Source: Streptomyces bathyalis (GTDB lineage: Bacteria > Actinomycetota > Actinomycetes > Streptomycetales > Streptomycetaceae). From it: a stretch of 64,000 bases of DNA. The notes below the pieces were generated by a model. It saw nothing but the letters and a program-made list of their open reading frames with translations, searched no databases and was not told the DNA's origin. The DNA lies in contig NZ_CP048882.1 of assembly GCF_015910445.1 (NCBI RefSeq), positions 5,019,501-5,083,500 on the forward strand. Direction: 5' to 3'. Each line of letters starts with the position of its first letter. Position 1 is the stretch's first letter. Both the position numbers and the translations under genes were made by a program. Positions 18,905 through 27,755 of the stretch are shown in pieces.

Positions 18905-19201
18905 ATGAGCACTCTTGAGCCTGAGCGCGGTACGGGCACCGGCACGCTCGTCGAGCCGACCCCGCAGACGTCGCACGGAGACGGCGACCACGAACGGTTC
19001 GCCCATTACGTCCAGAAGGACAAGATCATGGCGAGCGCCATGGACGGGACTCCCGTTGTGGCGCTCTGCGGCAAGGTCTGGGTTCCGGGCCGTGATCCGA
19101 AGAAGTACCCGGTCTGTCCCATGTGCAAGGAGATCTACGAGACGATGAGCTCCGGCGGGGGCAAGGGCGGCGACAAGGACGGCAAGGGCGGCGGCAAGTA
19201 A
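18905..19201 (+). CDS. DUF3039 small zinc-ribbon-like protein
   Basis: A 98-residue protein conserved in actinomycetes (DUF3039). It has a central GTPVVALCGKVWVPGRDPKKY block followed by PVCPMCKEIYE; the three cysteines may bind a metal ion, though one more ligand would be expected. The tail is Gly/Lys-rich (GGGKGGDKDGKGGGK). The ATG at 18905 is preferred over a TTG three codons earlier. It lies 11 bases after the yqgE-like gene, probably one transcript. Function unknown. Confidence 0.8.
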   Translation: MSTLEPERGTGTGTLVEPTPQTSHGDGDHERFAHYVQKDKIMASAMDGTPVVALCGKVWVPGRDPKKYPVCPMCKEIYETMSSGGGKGGDKDGKGGGK

Positions 19202-19319
19202 CTGCCCGGCGCCGGCGCGAGAGCGGCGGCGCTGACCCTCCTGTCAGGACCGTTCGGCCCGTCCGGTGGTTCCGTTCCCGGTCGGCTCTCCGTTCCGGCT
19301 TTCCGCGCAAGGCTCACGG

Positions 19320-19360
19320 CGCGCCCCGTCCGTCCCACTTTCCGGGACGGACGGGGCGCG
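19320..19360. terminator. Strong hairpin terminator after the DUF3039 gene
   Basis: A perfect 17-bp GC-rich stem (arms 19320-19336 and 19344-19360, beginning CGCGCCCCGTCC) surrounds a 7-base ACTTTCC loop. There is no T-tract, as usual for Streptomyces. Confidence 0.85.
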
Positions 19361-19429
19361 CTGGCGTGTGCGGGGGCGGGCGCAGTTCCGTGCGCTTACG
19401 CGCGTGCTTCCGGGCGCACTCGGGAACGG

Positions 19430-19445
19430 ATTGGTCGAGACCTAT
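19430..19445. promoter_or_regulatory. DasR-responsive-element-like site
   Basis: ATTGGTCGAGACCTAT matches 12 of 16 positions of the recalled dre consensus (A-S-TGGTCTAGACCA-S-T), including the GGTC..GACC core. It lies 100 bases before a sugar-binding lipoprotein gene whose operon ends in a hexosaminidase, exactly where GlcNAc-responsive DasR control would be expected. Confidence 0.6.
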
Positions 19446-19545
19446 TGCCCGGGCGGGTGACGGCTCGTAACCTCCTGTGCGGTTGTGCGACGCGGAACTT
19501 GCGTTGCGAATTCTGCAATGCCCTATGAGGGTTGGGGGACTCGCC

Positions 19546-20844
19546 GTGAAGTCGACCGTACGGACCGCCGCGTCGCTGGCGGCACTCGCGCTGACGGGGA
19601 CGCTGCTGGCGGGCTGCGCGCCCTCCACCTCCGGCGGCGGCCCCCAGAAGGACGAGAAGAGCGGCACCGTGCGGGTGTGGCTCTTCCGTGAGGTCGGCAA
19701 CAAGCCGAAGGAAGACGTCGTACGCCGCGTCGTGCGGAAGTTCGAGAAGCGCCACGACGATGTGCGCGTCGACGTGCAGTACATCCCCGTCGACAGCCGC
19801 GCGGAGAAGATCAAGGGCGCCTTCAACGACCCGGCGTCGGCGCCCGATCTCATCGAGTACGGCAACACCGACACCGCCGGCTACGTCGAGGACGGCGGAC
19901 TGGCCGACGTGAGCGCCGAGTTCGCCGACTGGCCGGAGGCACGCGAGGTCGATCCGACGGCGAGGAAGTCGGTGACCGTCGGCGGCAAGGTCTACGGTGC
20001 TCCGTTCTTCGTCGGCGTGCGCGCCCTCTACTACCGCACGGACGTCTTCCGCGACCTCGGCATCGAACCGCCACGTACGCTGGACGAAGTCGCCGCCGCA
20101 GCACGCCGGATACGCGCGGAGCGGCCCGGCATGTACGGCATCGCGGTGGGCGGCGCGTACACCTACGGCGCTCTGCCGTTCATCTGGGCGCACGGCGGCG
20201 AACTCGCCACGAAGAAGGACGGCACCTTACGCGCGGCCGTCGACAGCGCACGCGCCCGACGCGGAATCGCCGCCTACACACGCCTGTTCGGCGACGACAA
20301 CTGCCCGGCCGCGAAGTGCGCGGAGATGAGCGGCAACGACAACGTGGAGGCCTTCGCGGCCGGCAAGGCCGGAATGGTCGTCGCCGGCGACTTCAACCGG
20401 CGTGCAATGGAGGACGGAAGGGTCGACGGCGACTACGACGTGGTGCCGCTGCCCGGCACCGAACGCGGCAGCATCGCCCCCGCCTTCGCCGGCGGCAACA
20501 ACATCGGCGTACTGAAGAGCAGTTCGCACCGGACGCTCGCCGTGGAGCTGATGCGGGAACTGGCCGGAAAGGCCACGCAGCGACAGCTCTTCGACGCCAT
20601 GGGGTTCCTGCCCACCTTCACCGATACGCGCGAACAGGCGGCCCGGGAGGAGCCGTTCGTCGAGCCGTTCGTCGAAACGCTCGACGCCGGGACGGAGTTC
20701 GTGCCGGCGACACCCGCGTGGGCGGAGATAGACGCCTCCCTCGTACTTCCGACGATGTTCCAGAAGATCGCCGGGAAGAAATCCGGCGTGGACGGGGCGG
20801 CGGGCGAGGCCGCACGGAAGATGGACGAGGCGTTCGCCGAGTGA
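19546..20844 (+). CDS. Sugar ABC transporter substrate-binding lipoprotein
   Basis: A 432-residue extracytoplasmic binding protein of the MalE/UgpB type. The N-terminus is a lipoprotein signal with lipobox LLAGC (C24). Mature features include VRVWLFREVGNKP, DLIEYGNTD and the PALAGG-like AFAGGNNIGVLKSS. The GTG at 19546 is chosen over the ATG at 19525 because GGGGGAC lies at the right distance and the signal peptide starts there. Two permeases and a GH20 hexosaminidase follow, so chitobiose or another GlcNAc oligosaccharide is the likely ligand. No ATPase is encoded; a shared MsiK-type ATPase elsewhere is expected. Confidence 0.85.
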   Translation: MKSTVRTAASLAALALTGTLLAGCAPSTSGGGPQKDEKSGTVRVWLFREVGNKPKEDVVRRVVRKFEKRHDDVRVDVQYIPVDSRAEKIKGAFNDPASAPDLIEYGNTDTAGYVEDGGLADVSAEFADWPEAREVDPTARKSVTVGGKVYGAPFFVGVRALYYRTDVFRDLGIEPPRTLDEVAAAARRIRAERPGMYGIAVGGAYTYGALPFIWAHGGELATKKDGTLRAAVDSARARRGIAAYTRLFGDDNCPAAKCAEMSGNDNVEAFAAGKAGMVVAGDFNRRAMEDGRVDGDYDVVPLPGTERGSIAPAFAGGNNIGVLKSSSHRTLAVELMRELAGKATQRQLFDAMGFLPTFTDTREQAAREEPFVEPFVETLDAGTEFVPATPAWAEIDASLVLPTMFQKIAGKKSGVDGAAGEAARKMDEAFAE

Positions 20845-21800
20845 GCGCCCTCGCCCCGGCGCCTCGGACGAGCGTGGCCGAGGCGCCACCGCAGGCAGGC
20901 CGCCGGCCACCGGATCCGCCCGTACGGCAGGGGCGCCTCACGCCCTGGCTGTATCTGGCTCCCGCTCTCGTGGTGCTCACCGCGCTGCTGGCCTTTCCCG
21001 TCTGCCAACTGGGCCTGATCTCGCTCCTGGAGTACACCCAGGCACAGGTCAGCGGCGGTGAGCCCACGTCGTTCCGGGGTCTCGGCAACTACGCCGAACT
21101 CTTCGCCGACGGCCAGTTCCGGCAGGTCCTGCTGGCGACGGTGCTCTTCGCCGCGGCCTGCGTGCTCGGCACCATTACCACCGGCTGCGCCCTCGCGGTG
21201 CTGCTCACTCGTGTCAGGGCGCTGCCGCGGCTCCTGCTGACGACGGCCGCTCTCGGCGCGTGGGCGACCCCTGCCATCACCGGTTCCACGGTCTGGGTGT
21301 TCCTCTTCGACGCCGACTTCGGGCCGGTCAACAGGGTGCTGGGGCTGGGGGACTTCTCCTGGACGTACGGGCGGATGAGCGCCTTCGCGCTCGTCTTCCT
21401 CGAGGTGGTGTGGTGCTCGTTCCCGCTGGTGATGGTGACCGTGTACGCGGGCATCAGGGCCGTGCCGGGCGAGGTGCTGGAGGCGGCGGCGCTCGACGGG
21501 GCCTCGCAGTGGCGCACCTGGCGCAGCGTGCTGACGCCGATGCTGCGGCCGATTCTGCTCGTCGTGACGATCCAGTCGGTGATCTGGGATTTCAAGATCT
21601 TCACGCAGATCTATGTGATGACGGGCGGCGGCGGCATCGCGGGCCAGAACCTCGTGCTCAATGTGTACGCCTATCAGAAGGCCTTCGCGTCCTCGCAGTA
21701 CGGCCTCGGTTCGGCGATAGGCGTCGTGATGCTGCTTCTGCTTCTCGGCGTCACTCTGGTGTATCTGCGGCTGCTGCGGCGGAGGGGCGAAGAGCTGTGA
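20841..21800 (+). CDS. Sugar ABC transporter permease 1 (MalF type)
   Basis: A 319-residue inner-membrane permease with six predicted helices. The cytoplasmic EAA loop is EVLEAAALDGASQWRTWRSV, which docks the ATPase. The GTG start overlaps the binding-protein stop (GTGA), giving translational coupling, and its stop overlaps the next permease start in the same way. Confidence 0.88.
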   Translation: MSALAPAPRTSVAEAPPQAGRRPPDPPVRQGRLTPWLYLAPALVVLTALLAFPVCQLGLISLLEYTQAQVSGGEPTSFRGLGNYAELFADGQFRQVLLATVLFAAACVLGTITTGCALAVLLTRVRALPRLLLTTAALGAWATPAITGSTVWVFLFDADFGPVNRVLGLGDFSWTYGRMSAFALVFLEVVWCSFPLVMVTVYAGIRAVPGEVLEAAALDGASQWRTWRSVLTPMLRPILLVVTIQSVIWDFKIFTQIYVMTGGGGIAGQNLVLNVYAYQKAFASSQYGLGSAIGVVMLLLLLGVTLVYLRLLRRRGEEL

Positions 21801-22648
21801 CGTCACTGCGTCCGCGAATACGAGCCACCAGGGCGTGGCGGTTCGCCGCTGAGGCCACGGCGGTGGCCGTCGCACTCGTCGTCGCCTTTCCCCTGTACTG
21901 GATGGTGCTTTCGGCCCTGAAGCCCGCCGGAGAAGTGCGCTCGGCCCATCCTGTGCCCTGGACTCCGAATCCCTCCCTGGATGCCTTCCGCCGCGTCTTC
22001 GGGCAGCAGGACTTCGGGCGCTACTTCCTCAACAGCCTGCTCGTCGCCGGGACGGTCGTCGTGGCATCGGCCCTGATCGCGTTTCTCGCCGCGACGGCCG
22101 TGGCGCGTTTCCGATTCCGGTTCCGTACCACCCTGTTGATCCTTTTCCTGGTGGCGCAGATGGTGCCGGTCGAGGCGCTGACCATTCCCATGTTCTTCCT
22201 GATGCGCGATTCGGGAGTCCTCAACTCCCTTCTGTCGCTGATACTTCCGCACCTGGCCTTCTCACTGCCGTTCGCCGTCTGGATGCTGCGCGGATTCGTG
22301 AAGGCCGTACCGGAAGCGCTGGAGGAGCAGGCCACGATCGACGGCGCGAGCCGTGCGCGGTTCCTGTGGCAGATCCTCTTTCCGCTGGTACTTCCCGGAC
22401 TCGTGGCCACCAGCGTCTTCTCGTTCATCTCGACGTGGAACGACTTCCTGTTCGCCAAGTCGTTCATCGTCTCCGCCACCGAGAACTCCACGCTGCCCAT
22501 GGCCCTGTTGGTCTTCTTCGACACCGAAACCCCGGACTGGGGCGGGGTGATGGCCGCGTCGACGGTGATGACCCTGCCCGTGCTGGTCTTCTTCCTCCTC
22601 GTGCACCGCCGCCTGGTCTCCGGGCTCGGGGGCGCCGTGAAGGACTGA
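21797..22648 (+). CDS. Sugar ABC transporter permease 2 (MalG type)
   Basis: A 283-residue permease with six helices and the EAA loop EALEEQATIDGASRARFLWQ. GTGA overlap with permease 1 sets the start. A 46-bp gap separates it from the hexosaminidase gene, and no promoter is obvious there, so it probably shares the operon. Confidence 0.88.
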   Translation: MTSLRPRIRATRAWRFAAEATAVAVALVVAFPLYWMVLSALKPAGEVRSAHPVPWTPNPSLDAFRRVFGQQDFGRYFLNSLLVAGTVVVASALIAFLAATAVARFRFRFRTTLLILFLVAQMVPVEALTIPMFFLMRDSGVLNSLLSLILPHLAFSLPFAVWMLRGFVKAVPEALEEQATIDGASRARFLWQILFPLVLPGLVATSVFSFISTWNDFLFAKSFIVSATENSTLPMALLVFFDTETPDWGGVMAASTVMTLPVLVFFLLVHRRLVSGLGGAVKD

Positions 22649-22694
22649 CCTCACCCGGGCGACCGGCCTGCCGGCGTCCTGCCGACGAAAGGCG

Positions 22695-24431
22695 ATGCAC
22701 GTGCCGTACACCGATCTGATCCCCGCGCCCCGCTCCGTCGCGCCCCAACAGGACGGTGTCGGGCCGGACTTCGTCCTCGGCCCGCACACCACGCTCGACG
22801 TCGGGCCCGGCACGGACGGCACGGCCCGCTGGCTGCGCGGCACGCTCACGCCGGCCACGGGCGCCCCGCTCCCGCCGCGCGGCTCGGACGGCCGGAGCGA
22901 GGCACGGGACGGCGGCGGCGGTGAACTCGTGCTGCGCACGGACGAGGCGGTCGCCGCCCGGTTCGGCCCGGAGGGCTATGTGCTCAGGGCGGGCAACGGC
23001 AGCCTTCGCATCACCGGAGGCGCACCCGCGGGGGTCTTCCTCGGAGCGCAGACCCTGCGGCAACTCCTCGGTCCCGCGGCGTACCGGCGCGCCCGAACGG
23101 CACCCGGCGAGGCGACCTGGCGCGTGCCGCCGGTGATCGTCGAGGACGGTCCGCGCTTCCCGTGGCGCGGCTACATGCTCGACGTGGCACGGCACTTCAC
23201 CCCCAAGGACGGCGTGCTGCGCACCCTGGACCTGCTCGCGGCGCACAAGCTCAACGTCCTGCATCTGCACCTCACCGACGACCAGGGCTGGCGCATCGAG
23301 ATCCGCAGCCGGCCCCGGCTGACCGAGGTGGGCGGCACCCGCGCCCGCAGCCGCGTGGGCCATCGCGGCTCTCCGCTGTGGGACGAGCGGGCACACGGCG
23401 GCTGGTACAGCCAGGAGGACCTGCGGGAGATCGTCGCGTACGCCGCCGACCGGCACATCACCGTCGTGCCGGAGATCGACATCCCGGGCCACTCGCAAGC
23501 CGCGATCGCCGCGTACCCGGAACTCGGCAACACCGACGTCGTCGACACGTCCGCGCTGGAGGTGTGGACCGACTGGGGCGTGAGTCCCAACGTGCTGGCC
23601 CCCGGCGATCACGTGCTGCGCTTCTACGAGGGCGTGCTGGAGGAGGTGCTGGAGATCTTCCCCTCCCGCTTCATCCACCTCGGAGGCGACGAGTGCCCCA
23701 AGGACCAGTGGCGTGCGTCTGCCTTCGCGCGGGCGCGCATGCGCGAGCTGGGGATCCCCGACGGCTCGCCGCCCGGGCCGGGGGTCACCGCGGGCGAAGC
23801 CGCCGCGGAGGCGCTCCAGGCATGGTTCTTCAGGCACTTCGACCGCTGGCTCACCGAGCGGGGCCGCCGCCTCATCGGCTGGGACGAGATCCTTCAGGGA
23901 GGCCTCGCCGAGGGCGCCGCCGTCTCCTCATGGCGCGGCATGGCCGGCGGAGTCGCCGCCGCGCGCGCCGGGCACGACGTCGTGATGTGCCCGGAGCAGG
24001 AGCTGTACCTGGACCACCGGCAGGACGGCGGCGCGGGCGAGCCGGTGCCGCTCGGCTACGTGCGCACGCTCCGCGACGTCCACGCGTACGAGCCCGTGCC
24101 GCCGGAGCTGGCGGGGACGGCGCACGAGCGGCACGTGCTCGGCGCCCAGGCCAACATGTGGACCGAGTGCGCCGAGAACCAGCAGCGCGTGGACTACCAG
24201 ACCTTCCCGCGCCTCGCGGCGTTCGCGGAGGTCGTCTGGTCGCCGCCGCTTGCCCGGGGGAACTTCGCCGACTTCGAGCGGCGCATGGCGGACGCCCACT
24301 ACGCGCGACTGGAGGCGATGGGCGTGGCCTTCCGGCCGCCCGGCGGCCCCCACCCGTGGCAGCGCCGCCCGGGCATCGCGGGGCGCCCGCGAACCGGGCC
24401 ACGGGCCGGACCGGCGGACACCTCCGCGTAA
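22695..24431 (+). CDS. Cytosolic GH20 beta-N-acetylhexosaminidase
   Basis: A 578-residue glycoside hydrolase family 20 enzyme. Residues ~1-150 are the alpha/beta GH20b domain; the TIM barrel starts at RFPWRGYMLDVARHF. The catalytic Asp-Glu pair is D332-E333 in HLGGDE, and VVPEIDIPGHSQA and LGAQANMWTE are typical. No signal peptide is present, so it acts inside the cell on imported chitobiose or GlcNAc oligomers, releasing GlcNAc. It closes the ABC importer operon. The C-terminal ~25 residues are basic and low complexity. Confidence 0.92.
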   Translation: MHVPYTDLIPAPRSVAPQQDGVGPDFVLGPHTTLDVGPGTDGTARWLRGTLTPATGAPLPPRGSDGRSEARDGGGGELVLRTDEAVAARFGPEGYVLRAGNGSLRITGGAPAGVFLGAQTLRQLLGPAAYRRARTAPGEATWRVPPVIVEDGPRFPWRGYMLDVARHFTPKDGVLRTLDLLAAHKLNVLHLHLTDDQGWRIEIRSRPRLTEVGGTRARSRVGHRGSPLWDERAHGGWYSQEDLREIVAYAADRHITVVPEIDIPGHSQAAIAAYPELGNTDVVDTSALEVWTDWGVSPNVLAPGDHVLRFYEGVLEEVLEIFPSRFIHLGGDECPKDQWRASAFARARMRELGIPDGSPPGPGVTAGEAAAEALQAWFFRHFDRWLTERGRRLIGWDEILQGGLAEGAAVSSWRGMAGGVAAARAGHDVVMCPEQELYLDHRQDGGAGEPVPLGYVRTLRDVHAYEPVPPELAGTAHERHVLGAQANMWTECAENQQRVDYQTFPRLAAFAEVVWSPPLARGNFADFERRMADAHYARLEAMGVAFRPPGGPHPWQRRPGIAGRPRTGPRAGPADTSA

Positions 24432-24473
24432 CCGCATGTCGCGAGTGTGGTCCGTAGCACGAAAGTCCGCACA

Positions 24474-24486
24474 GGATCGGTGATCC
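24474..24486. promoter_or_regulatory. GGATC/GATCC inverted repeat upstream of the molybdenum hydroxylase operon
   Basis: GGATC-GGT-GATCC lies between two direct copies of CCGCACA (24468 and 24486 regions) in the 281-bp interval before the FAD subunit gene. It is an operator candidate only. The interval holds no supported gene, although an ATG at 24575 opens the same frame as the FAD subunit. Confidence 0.35.
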
Positions 24487-24712
24487 GCACAAGAGTCCCC
24501 GAGGGTGGCAATTCATCGCTTGCCCGTGTGAGCTGGGGATTACGGGCCCGAGTTCCGGACAGGGGACGAGGGTGATGTCAGCTGACGGAACAGCCCATAC
24601 CGGGCCCCCGGTCCGACTGCCCGCCGAGATGTGCCAGAGTTGCTTCGTCCGGCCGGTGAGCACGTACCGTACGGGTTCAGCAGCCGGGTCGACCGGGGAA
24701 GGGGCGGCTGGA

Positions 24713-25627
24713 TTGAGCACGCAAGCACAGCATGAACAACATGCGCCACAGGCTGTGCCGTCGGTCATGCTGCCCACCACGCTCGACGAGGCCGTGGCCG
24801 CGCTCTCCGCGGTGCCCGCCGCGGTGCCGGTGGCCGGCGGCACGGACCTGATGACAGGCGTCAACGCCGGCCACCTCCGCCCCGCCGCCCTCGTCGGACT
24901 CGGAAGGATCAGCGAGATCCGCGGCTGGCAGTACCTGGACGGGGAGGCGCTTCTCGGCGCCGGGCTCACTCACGCGCGCATGGGACGCCCCGACTTCGCC
25001 GCCCTCATCCCCGCGCTGGCGGCGAGCGCGCGCGCCGCGGGGCCGCCCCAGATCCGCAACGCGGGCACGCTCGGCGGCAACGTCGTCAGCGCCCACCCGA
25101 CCGGCGACACCCTGCCGGTGCTGGCGGCACTGGAGGCCACCCTCGTCGTCGCGGGCCCGGAGGGCGCACGGCGCGAGATCCCGGTGAGCCATCTGCTCGC
25201 GAGCGTGGACATGCTGCGGCCCAGCGAGGTCGTCGGGCATGTCCGCGTGCCGCTGCTGCACGCACCGCAGACTTTCCTGAAGGCCACGGGCCGCACCGGT
25301 CCGGGTCGTGCGATGGCCTCCGTCGCCGTCGTCCTCGACCCGGTGCAGCGCGGCGTGCGCTGCGCCGTCGGCGCGGTGGCGCCCATGCCGCTGCGTCCGC
25401 TGGAGGCGGAGCGCTGGATCGCCTCCCTGATCGACTGGGACGGGCAGCGCGGACTCGCCCCCGAGGCTCTCGCGGCCTTCGGCGACTACGTCGCCATGGC
25501 GTGCATCCCCGACCCCGCTCCGTCCGAAGAGGGCGGTGAGGCTCCCGCACTTCCGCCCGCGGCCTTCCACTTGCGGCGTACGGTGGCAACACTGGCCCGC
25601 CGAGGACTCGGGAGGGCGCTCGCATGA
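24713..25627 (+). CDS. Molybdenum hydroxylase FAD subunit (CoxM/XdhB-like)
   Basis: A 304-residue FAD-binding subunit of the xanthine dehydrogenase family. It has the FAD-contacting PVAGGTDLM near residue 40 and QIRNAGTLGGNVVSAHPTGD near residue 105, then the CO-dehydrogenase flavoprotein C-terminal domain. It would pass electrons from the Fe-S subunit to NAD+ or another acceptor. A TTG start is used because GGAAGGGG precedes it and homology begins at once; the in-frame ATG at 24575 would add ~46 unconserved residues. The stop overlaps the next ATG (ATGA). Confidence 0.85.
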   Translation: MSTQAQHEQHAPQAVPSVMLPTTLDEAVAALSAVPAAVPVAGGTDLMTGVNAGHLRPAALVGLGRISEIRGWQYLDGEALLGAGLTHARMGRPDFAALIPALAASARAAGPPQIRNAGTLGGNVVSAHPTGDTLPVLAALEATLVVAGPEGARREIPVSHLLASVDMLRPSEVVGHVRVPLLHAPQTFLKATGRTGPGRAMASVAVVLDPVQRGVRCAVGAVAPMPLRPLEAERWIASLIDWDGQRGLAPEALAAFGDYVAMACIPDPAPSEEGGEAPALPPAAFHLRRTVATLARRGLGRALA

Positions 25628-27579
25628 GCAACGGCAGCCCGCACGATCCCAACGCGCAGGGCGAGGGATACGGATACGGGCAGGGGTACGGGCAGCAGTA
25701 CGGAGACGGGTACGGCGGCTACGACGAGTACGCCGACGAGGGCTACGGCGACTACGGCCAACAGCCGCCGCAGGCACAGCAGTCGGACCACCCGTATCCG
25801 TCGTATCCGCAGGACGGCTCGTACCCGCAGGGAGGCTGGGGCGGCGAGTCCGACCAGGACGCCACCGCCTTCGTCCAGCTGCCCGCCGGTCCGCTGCCGC
25901 CTCCCGGTGCCGGAGTGGAGGCCTGGGGACCGCTGGCCGCGCCCGGCACGGGCCAGGGCGGCTACACGCCGCCGCCCTTCGACCCCTCCGAGGTCGCCGG
26001 ACCGCAGCTGGCCGAGCAGCCCGGCGCGGCCGAGGACCCGGCATTCGCCGGGCAGTGGGCCATGCCGTTCGGACAGGGGACAGGAGCGCCGGGCGGGCAT
26101 GCGCCTCCGTACGGTCAGCAGTACGAGGACCAGTACCAGCACCAGGGACAACAGCCCGGCGCGCATTCGGCGTTCGGCGACCCGGGCACCGAGCCGGGTG
26201 GTCAGCACGGACCGGACGGCTCCGCCCCGGGGATGGGCCAGGGTGCCGCAGCGGCGCTCGCCGGCTCGCACGAGGCGCGCACGCAGCGGCGCCCCCTCGG
26301 CACGGGCGGCGGCGTCACCGCAGGCGAAGCGGAACCGATAGGACCTGCCGAGCAGTTCAGCGGTCCCGCGGCACCGCAGCGGGCTCCCGGACAGCGTCAG
26401 CAGGACGCCGCGGGCGCCGCGCACCTGGAAGAGGCGCACGCACGGCGGCAGGTGCCCTTCGACGGCCACGAGGCAGTGCCGGACACCGGCGCCGGGACCT
26501 CCGCTCCGCAGGACGGAGCGGCCTCGCACCCCGCCGCGCCGCAGACGAACGAACCGGCCGCGCCGGCCGGCACCACCACCGACGACGCCGACGAGGCGGA
26601 GGACACCGAGACACGGCGCCCGATGGGGACCGTGCGTTCCGGACTGCCGTTCACACCTTCGTCCGGCCCCGCCGTCGTCGCGGATTCCCCCGGAACCGAC
26701 GGCTCGGGCAGCGACGGCCCGGCGGCCGACGGGCAGCCGGACGCGGACCGGGGCGCGACCGCGGCAGGCGGCAGCTGGGCCGCACAGCCGGCAGCCGCCC
26801 CCGCCCCCGCACCTGAGGAACCCGCTGAGGAGACGCCCTCCGGGAACGGCGACCGGCGCGGTGGCGATCCCGCGGCCGCGGAGCGCGGGACCGGGGGACC
26901 GGCCACCGACACCGAGGTCTCCGAGGAGCCTCCGGTGGAGCTGGCGCCCGAGCTCGGCGGCGAACACCCCCACGTCTCCTACGTCCTGCACGTCAACGGC
27001 ATCGACCGTCCCGTCACCGACGCCTGGATCGGCGAATCCCTCCTCTACGTCCTGCGCGAGCGCCTCGGCCTCGCCGGCGCCAAGGACGGCTGCTCGCAGG
27101 GAGAGTGCGGTGCCTGCTCCGTGCAGGTCGACGGCCGGCTCGTCGCCTCCTGCCTCGTCCCGGCAGCGACTGCCGCGGGCAGCGAGATCCGCACGGTCGA
27201 GGGCCTGGCCGTCGACGGAGTGCCCTCCGACGTGCAGCGTGCGCTGACCGAGTCCGGGGCCGTGCAGTGCGGCTTCTGCGTGCCCGGCCTCGCCATGACG
27301 GTGCACGATCTGCTGGAGGGCAACCACGCGCCGAGCGAGCTGGAGACCCGCAAGGCGATCTGCGGCAACCTTTGCCGCTGCTCCGGCTACCGCGGGGTCC
27401 TCGACGCCGTCCGTACCGTCGTCGCCGAGCGGGCCGAGCAGGCCGCGCGAGAGGAGGCGGAGGCGGAAGCCGAAGCGGAGGCGTACGAACAGGAGTTGGC
27501 GGACGGGTCCGCGCGCATCCCGCACCAGGCGGGTCCTGGCGCGGGCGGCGCGTACTTCCCGGGAGGTGGCGGCGCATGA
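25624..27579 (+). CDS. 2Fe-2S subunit of the molybdenum hydroxylase with ~440-residue disordered N-terminus
   Basis: A 651-residue protein. Only the last ~190 residues are the CoxS/XdhC-type iron-sulfur subunit: a plant-type ferredoxin cluster with C490, C495 and C498 (GCSQGECGACS), then the four-helix [2Fe-2S] domain with CGFCVPG and CGNLCRCSGY. Residues 1-~60 are Gly/Tyr/Gln-rich (YGQGYGQQYGDGYGG), and residues ~60-440 are Pro/Gly/Ala/Gln-rich and acidic, with no domain I know. Ordinary family members have ~160 residues. It overlaps the FAD gene (ATGA) and an ORF at 27576 (ATGA). Electron transfer role is known for the family; the N-terminal role is not. Confidence 0.85.
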   Translation: MSNGSPHDPNAQGEGYGYGQGYGQQYGDGYGGYDEYADEGYGDYGQQPPQAQQSDHPYPSYPQDGSYPQGGWGGESDQDATAFVQLPAGPLPPPGAGVEAWGPLAAPGTGQGGYTPPPFDPSEVAGPQLAEQPGAAEDPAFAGQWAMPFGQGTGAPGGHAPPYGQQYEDQYQHQGQQPGAHSAFGDPGTEPGGQHGPDGSAPGMGQGAAAALAGSHEARTQRRPLGTGGGVTAGEAEPIGPAEQFSGPAAPQRAPGQRQQDAAGAAHLEEAHARRQVPFDGHEAVPDTGAGTSAPQDGAASHPAAPQTNEPAAPAGTTTDDADEAEDTETRRPMGTVRSGLPFTPSSGPAVVADSPGTDGSGSDGPAADGQPDADRGATAAGGSWAAQPAAAPAPAPEEPAEETPSGNGDRRGGDPAAAERGTGGPATDTEVSEEPPVELAPELGGEHPHVSYVLHVNGIDRPVTDAWIGESLLYVLRERLGLAGAKDGCSQGECGACSVQVDGRLVASCLVPAATAAGSEIRTVEGLAVDGVPSDVQRALTESGAVQCGFCVPGLAMTVHDLLEGNHAPSELETRKAICGNLCRCSGYRGVLDAVRTVVAERAEQAAREEAEAEAEAEAYEQELADGSARIPHQAGPGAGGAYFPGGGGA

Positions 27580-27755
27580 CGAGCGGGAAGCCCGCGGCCC
27601 TCCCTCACGGGCTCCGCGTCAGGGAACAGCGGAACGGGCATCGTCCACGGAGACGGCCCATGCAGGATCACCGCGTACGGGAGCGACACGTACCGGGGCG
27701 AGGCGTACAGGATCACCGCGTGCAGGGACGGCGCGGAAAGGCAGCAGCGGCATGA
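27576..27755 (+). CDS. Possible 59-residue relay ORF between hydroxylase subunit genes
   Basis: An ATG overlaps the Fe-S subunit's TGA (ATGA) and has GGGAGG at good distance upstream. The frame runs 59 very basic codons (RRRPMQDHRVRERHVPGRG) and stops with a TGA that again overlaps the ATG of the molybdenum subunit. It contains a 14-bp direct repeat, CAGGATCACCGCGT, at 27663 and 27708. Either it is translated and couples the two large genes, or the interval is an N-terminal extension of the molybdenum subunit in another frame starting at GTG 27566. No homology recognised. Confidence 0.4.
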   Translation: MTSGKPAALPHGLRVREQRNGHRPRRRPMQDHRVRERHVPGRGVQDHRVQGRRGKAAAA

